From: Betaproteobacteria bacterium TMED41
Lineage (GTDB): Bacteria > Pseudomonadota > Gammaproteobacteria > Burkholderiales > Burkholderiaceae_A
DNA length: 15,477 nt
Direction of reading: 5' to 3'
Assembly: GCA_002167365.1 (NCBI GenBank)
Contig: NHCU01000050.1
Location: forward strand, 1-15,477
Shown: positions 13,671-15,477 of the stretch, one piece after another
Numbering within the stretch: the stretch's first letter is position 1
Layout: each line of letters starts with the position of its first letter
The notes under the pieces: model-generated
Told to the model about the DNA's origin: nothing
What the model saw: the letters and a program-made list of their open reading frames with translations, nothing else
Databases searched by the model: none
Made by a program: the position numbers and the translations under genes

Positions 13671-14300
13671 ATGACCCTACAAAAATTTAATATTAAGCCT
13701 GGTCGTCCAAAAGTAATAAATAGAAATCATGTGATCACCGTTGCTATGAACTCCTATTGGGTTGAGGGAGTTAAGAATATGTCCTTAAACGAAATATGTA
13801 GAAGAGCAAATGTGTCAAAACCGGCACTGTACCGTGAATTTGGAAATGAAGATGGTCTTATGTCAGCAGCACTTGAACTTTATTTCAAAGAATTTATTAC
13901 TCCCATTTTGAGACTATTCTCTTCCCAACAAACTTTTCAAGAGGATTTACAAAAAATTTTATTTTGTGTTTTAAATACCTCAGAGAAAAAAAAATTAGCT
14001 GTTGGATGTCTTTTCACAAAGATGAGAGACTCTCATGATTTACTTGGCTGCAAAACAAAGAAAACACTTAAAGCTTTACATCAACTACTCCTGGAAACCT
14101 ACGAAGAATATATTGACCATGCCAAAAGAAAAGGTAACTTCACAAATCAAATCTCTTCAGCTGTGGCTGCCGCATATATTGATAATCAGATTTCCAATAT
14201 TAATGCTCAAAAAGCAAGAGGGGAAAGTATTCAGTCTATTAAAGACTTAGCGTGCCTTGCTTTTTCTGCTTTGTTTAAAAAACCATTTTACATCAATTAA
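13671..14300 (+). CDS. TetR-family transcriptional regulator
   Basis: A 209-residue regulator. The N-terminal DNA-binding domain begins GRPKVINRN (11-19), and the helix-turn-helix is MSLNEICRRANVSKPALYRE (37-56), then FGNEDGLMSAAL. The C-terminal part is all-helical and variable, as expected of a ligand-binding dimer domain; its ligand cannot be told. ATG 13671 is preferred to TTG 13656, which would add five residues; neither has a good Shine-Dalgarno. Candidate targets are its own gene, through the inverted repeat at 13613-13628, and perhaps the BciA-like gene or the metallo-hydrolase. Its 3' end overlaps that of the convergent hydrolase by four bases. Confidence 0.93.
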   Translation: MTLQKFNIKPGRPKVINRNHVITVAMNSYWVEGVKNMSLNEICRRANVSKPALYREFGNEDGLMSAALELYFKEFITPILRLFSSQQTFQEDLQKILFCVLNTSEKKKLAVGCLFTKMRDSHDLLGCKTKKTLKALHQLLLETYEEYIDHAKRKGNFTNQISSAVAAAYIDNQISNINAQKARGESIQSIKDLACLAFSALFKKPFYIN

Positions 14301-15358
14301 AGATGAAGTTTTTGTCCATGTTTTAACGAAAGGAATTTTGATGGGTTAATTTTTTTCTTTTTTAATTCATTTCTAAGTCTTTCTGGTGGTTCTTCAAGTA
14401 ATTCCGTGGTCAGTTTGAAGGTCCCCCAGTGAATTGCAACAGCGAGTTTCGCTGACAGATCTTCAAAAATACGAACTGACTCCTCTGGATTTACATGTGA
14501 TTTTTTCATAAAGCTCCTTGGTTCATATGCTCCGATTGGAATTGCAGCCAAATCCGGGCTACCCAGACGATTACGTGTTGTAATAAAATCATTAGAATAA
14601 CCAGTATCTCCTGCAAAATAAAAGCGGTACTTTGGCCACTCAATCATCCATCCTGACCATAGTGTTTTATTTCTGTCGTTGATAGAACGAGAGGACCAAT
14701 GATTCACTGGTGTTGCTGTGAATGTCAGTTCATTAAAAGTTAAATTTTCCCACCAGTCTAATTCGTGAACAAATTTTAGACCATTTTCTAACAATATCTG
14801 CTTGATACCCAATGGTACAAAATACCTTATATTTGGTTGTAACCTATTAATTTGTTTCAAACTTTCTATATCTAGGTGATCATAGTGATTATGAGAAATG
14901 ACAACAGCATCGATTTTCGGTAAGTCAGGAACTTTCATAGCCGGTGGTGTAACTCTCTTAGGACCAATAAAGGTAAATGGAGATGCTCTCATTGAAAAAA
15001 CTGGGTCTGTAAGAATAGTTACTCCATCAATTGTCAGTAGAAGTGTAGACTGACCAATCCATACAATTTGTCTACCAGACAAACTGTCTTTTTGAGTGAA
15101 TGGGTCAAGAATGGGAAAACCTATTTCCTCTATTTCATCAAAAGGCCTTGTGAAAAAATTATAAGCAAAAGTTAAAAATTCAAAAAAAGATTTGTTATTC
15201 GATTCTCCATTTGAGTTGTTAAATCTGTTTGTTTCTGAATTATACTGGGGTGAATATAGGTAAGGACTCTCTTCTAAAATTTTAAGAGATCCGCAACCAT
15301 TTAAAAATAGCAAGGTAGTCAACAAAATATTAAGAAAAATATATTTATATATGTTCAT
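14297..15358 (-). CDS. MBL-fold metallo-hydrolase lipoprotein (UlaG/NAPE-PLD-like)
   Basis: A 353-residue protein with a lipoprotein signal MNIYKY... and lipobox LNGC (Cys22), so probably a membrane-anchored envelope enzyme. A low-complexity Asn/Ser linker follows (about 40-56). The metal-binding motif H-N-H-Y-D-H is at 156-161, with further ligands in PVNHW (His220), FAGDTGYS (Asp251) and IHWGTF (His310). The overall layout, including GQSTLLL, ILTDPVF, IGPKRVTPP and a block of SHVNPEES, is that of the UlaG/N-acyl-phosphatidylethanolamine phospholipase D type. The reaction is likely hydrolysis of a phosphodiester or lactone; the substrate is unknown. The ATG at 15358 is preferred to an upstream TTG at 15385, because the latter would place nine residues before the signal. 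Shine-Dalgarno support is weak for both. Confidence 0.92.
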   Translation of the reverse strand: MNIYKYIFLNILLTTLLFLNGCGSLKILEESPYLYSPQYNSETNRFNNSNGESNNKSFFEFLTFAYNFFTRPFDEIEEIGFPILDPFTQKDSLSGRQIVWIGQSTLLLTIDGVTILTDPVFSMRASPFTFIGPKRVTPPAMKVPDLPKIDAVVISHNHYDHLDIESLKQINRLQPNIRYFVPLGIKQILLENGLKFVHELDWWENLTFNELTFTATPVNHWSSRSINDRNKTLWSGWMIEWPKYRFYFAGDTGYSNDFITTRNRLGSPDLAAIPIGAYEPRSFMKKSHVNPEESVRIFEDLSAKLAVAIHWGTFKLTTELLEEPPERLRNELKKKKINPSKFLSLKHGQKLHL

Positions 15359-15477
15359 AAAATTATAAAAAAACTGAGAATTCAAATTAATTTAACTCAA
15401 AATGCCAATTACAAATGAATAAACTTCACATATATCACAATCCTCGGTGTAGCAAGTCCCGAGCAGTATTAAAAATA

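Noticed and set aside
1..15477. tRNA, rRNA, prophage or intact insertion sequence
   Set aside because: No T-loop GGTTCGA-type signature, rRNA block, phage gene or transposase was found on either strand by reading.

Overview
This 15.5-kb window is AT-rich chromosomal DNA from a Gram-negative bacterium, probably a proteobacterium and perhaps a marine gammaproteobacterium. The evidence is a B-type aconitase (AcnB), an exported PQQ-type dehydrogenase, two predicted lipoproteins, a TetR regulator, and GMC and YtoQ proteins. The taxonomic call is an inference from gene content and base composition. There is no rRNA, tRNA, CRISPR array, phage gene or transposase.

Layout. (1) 1-900: a secreted DUF3237-like protein on the minus strand. 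It is divergent from a 54-residue peptide with 14 cysteines, mostly as Cys-Cys pairs every five residues, which looks like an undescribed metallothionein-like protein. (2) 900-1919: no intact gene. It holds a frameshifted remnant, a duplicated ~40-bp element headed by palindromes, and hairpins. (3) 1920-3273: an exported PQQ-dependent sugar dehydrogenase closed by a very strong intrinsic terminator. (4) 3274-4076: empty except for a 16-bp direct repeat. (5) 4077-6869: acnB, a long form. (6) 6870-7794: AT-rich, with one small membrane-protein gene, a terminator-like hairpin, a perfect inverted repeat and possible micro-ORFs. (7) 7795-11045: a selenium-binding-protein/methanethiol oxidase homologue, divergent from a GMC flavoprotein oxidoreductase, with a perfect 17-bp palindrome between them. 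(8) 11172-12536: YtoQ, a small lipoprotein on the opposite strand, and a single-domain rhodanese. (9) 12592-15358: a BciA/DVR-like NAD(P)H reductase, a TetR regulator with a putative autoregulatory operator, and a convergent, slightly overlapping metallo-beta-lactamase-fold lipoprotein of the UlaG/NAPE-PLD type.

How the genes may work together. The clearest theme is sulfur and alcohol/C1 oxidation. The methanethiol oxidase homologue would make formaldehyde, sulfide and peroxide. The divergent GMC enzyme would oxidise an alcohol. A rhodanese nearby could handle sulfane sulfur, and AcnB can serve both the TCA and methylcitrate cycles. This grouping is inference from proximity; the genes are not one operon. 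The most novel items are the cysteine-rich peptide, the repeat elements at 1652-1764 and 9278-9314, and the BciA-like reductase found without pigment genes.
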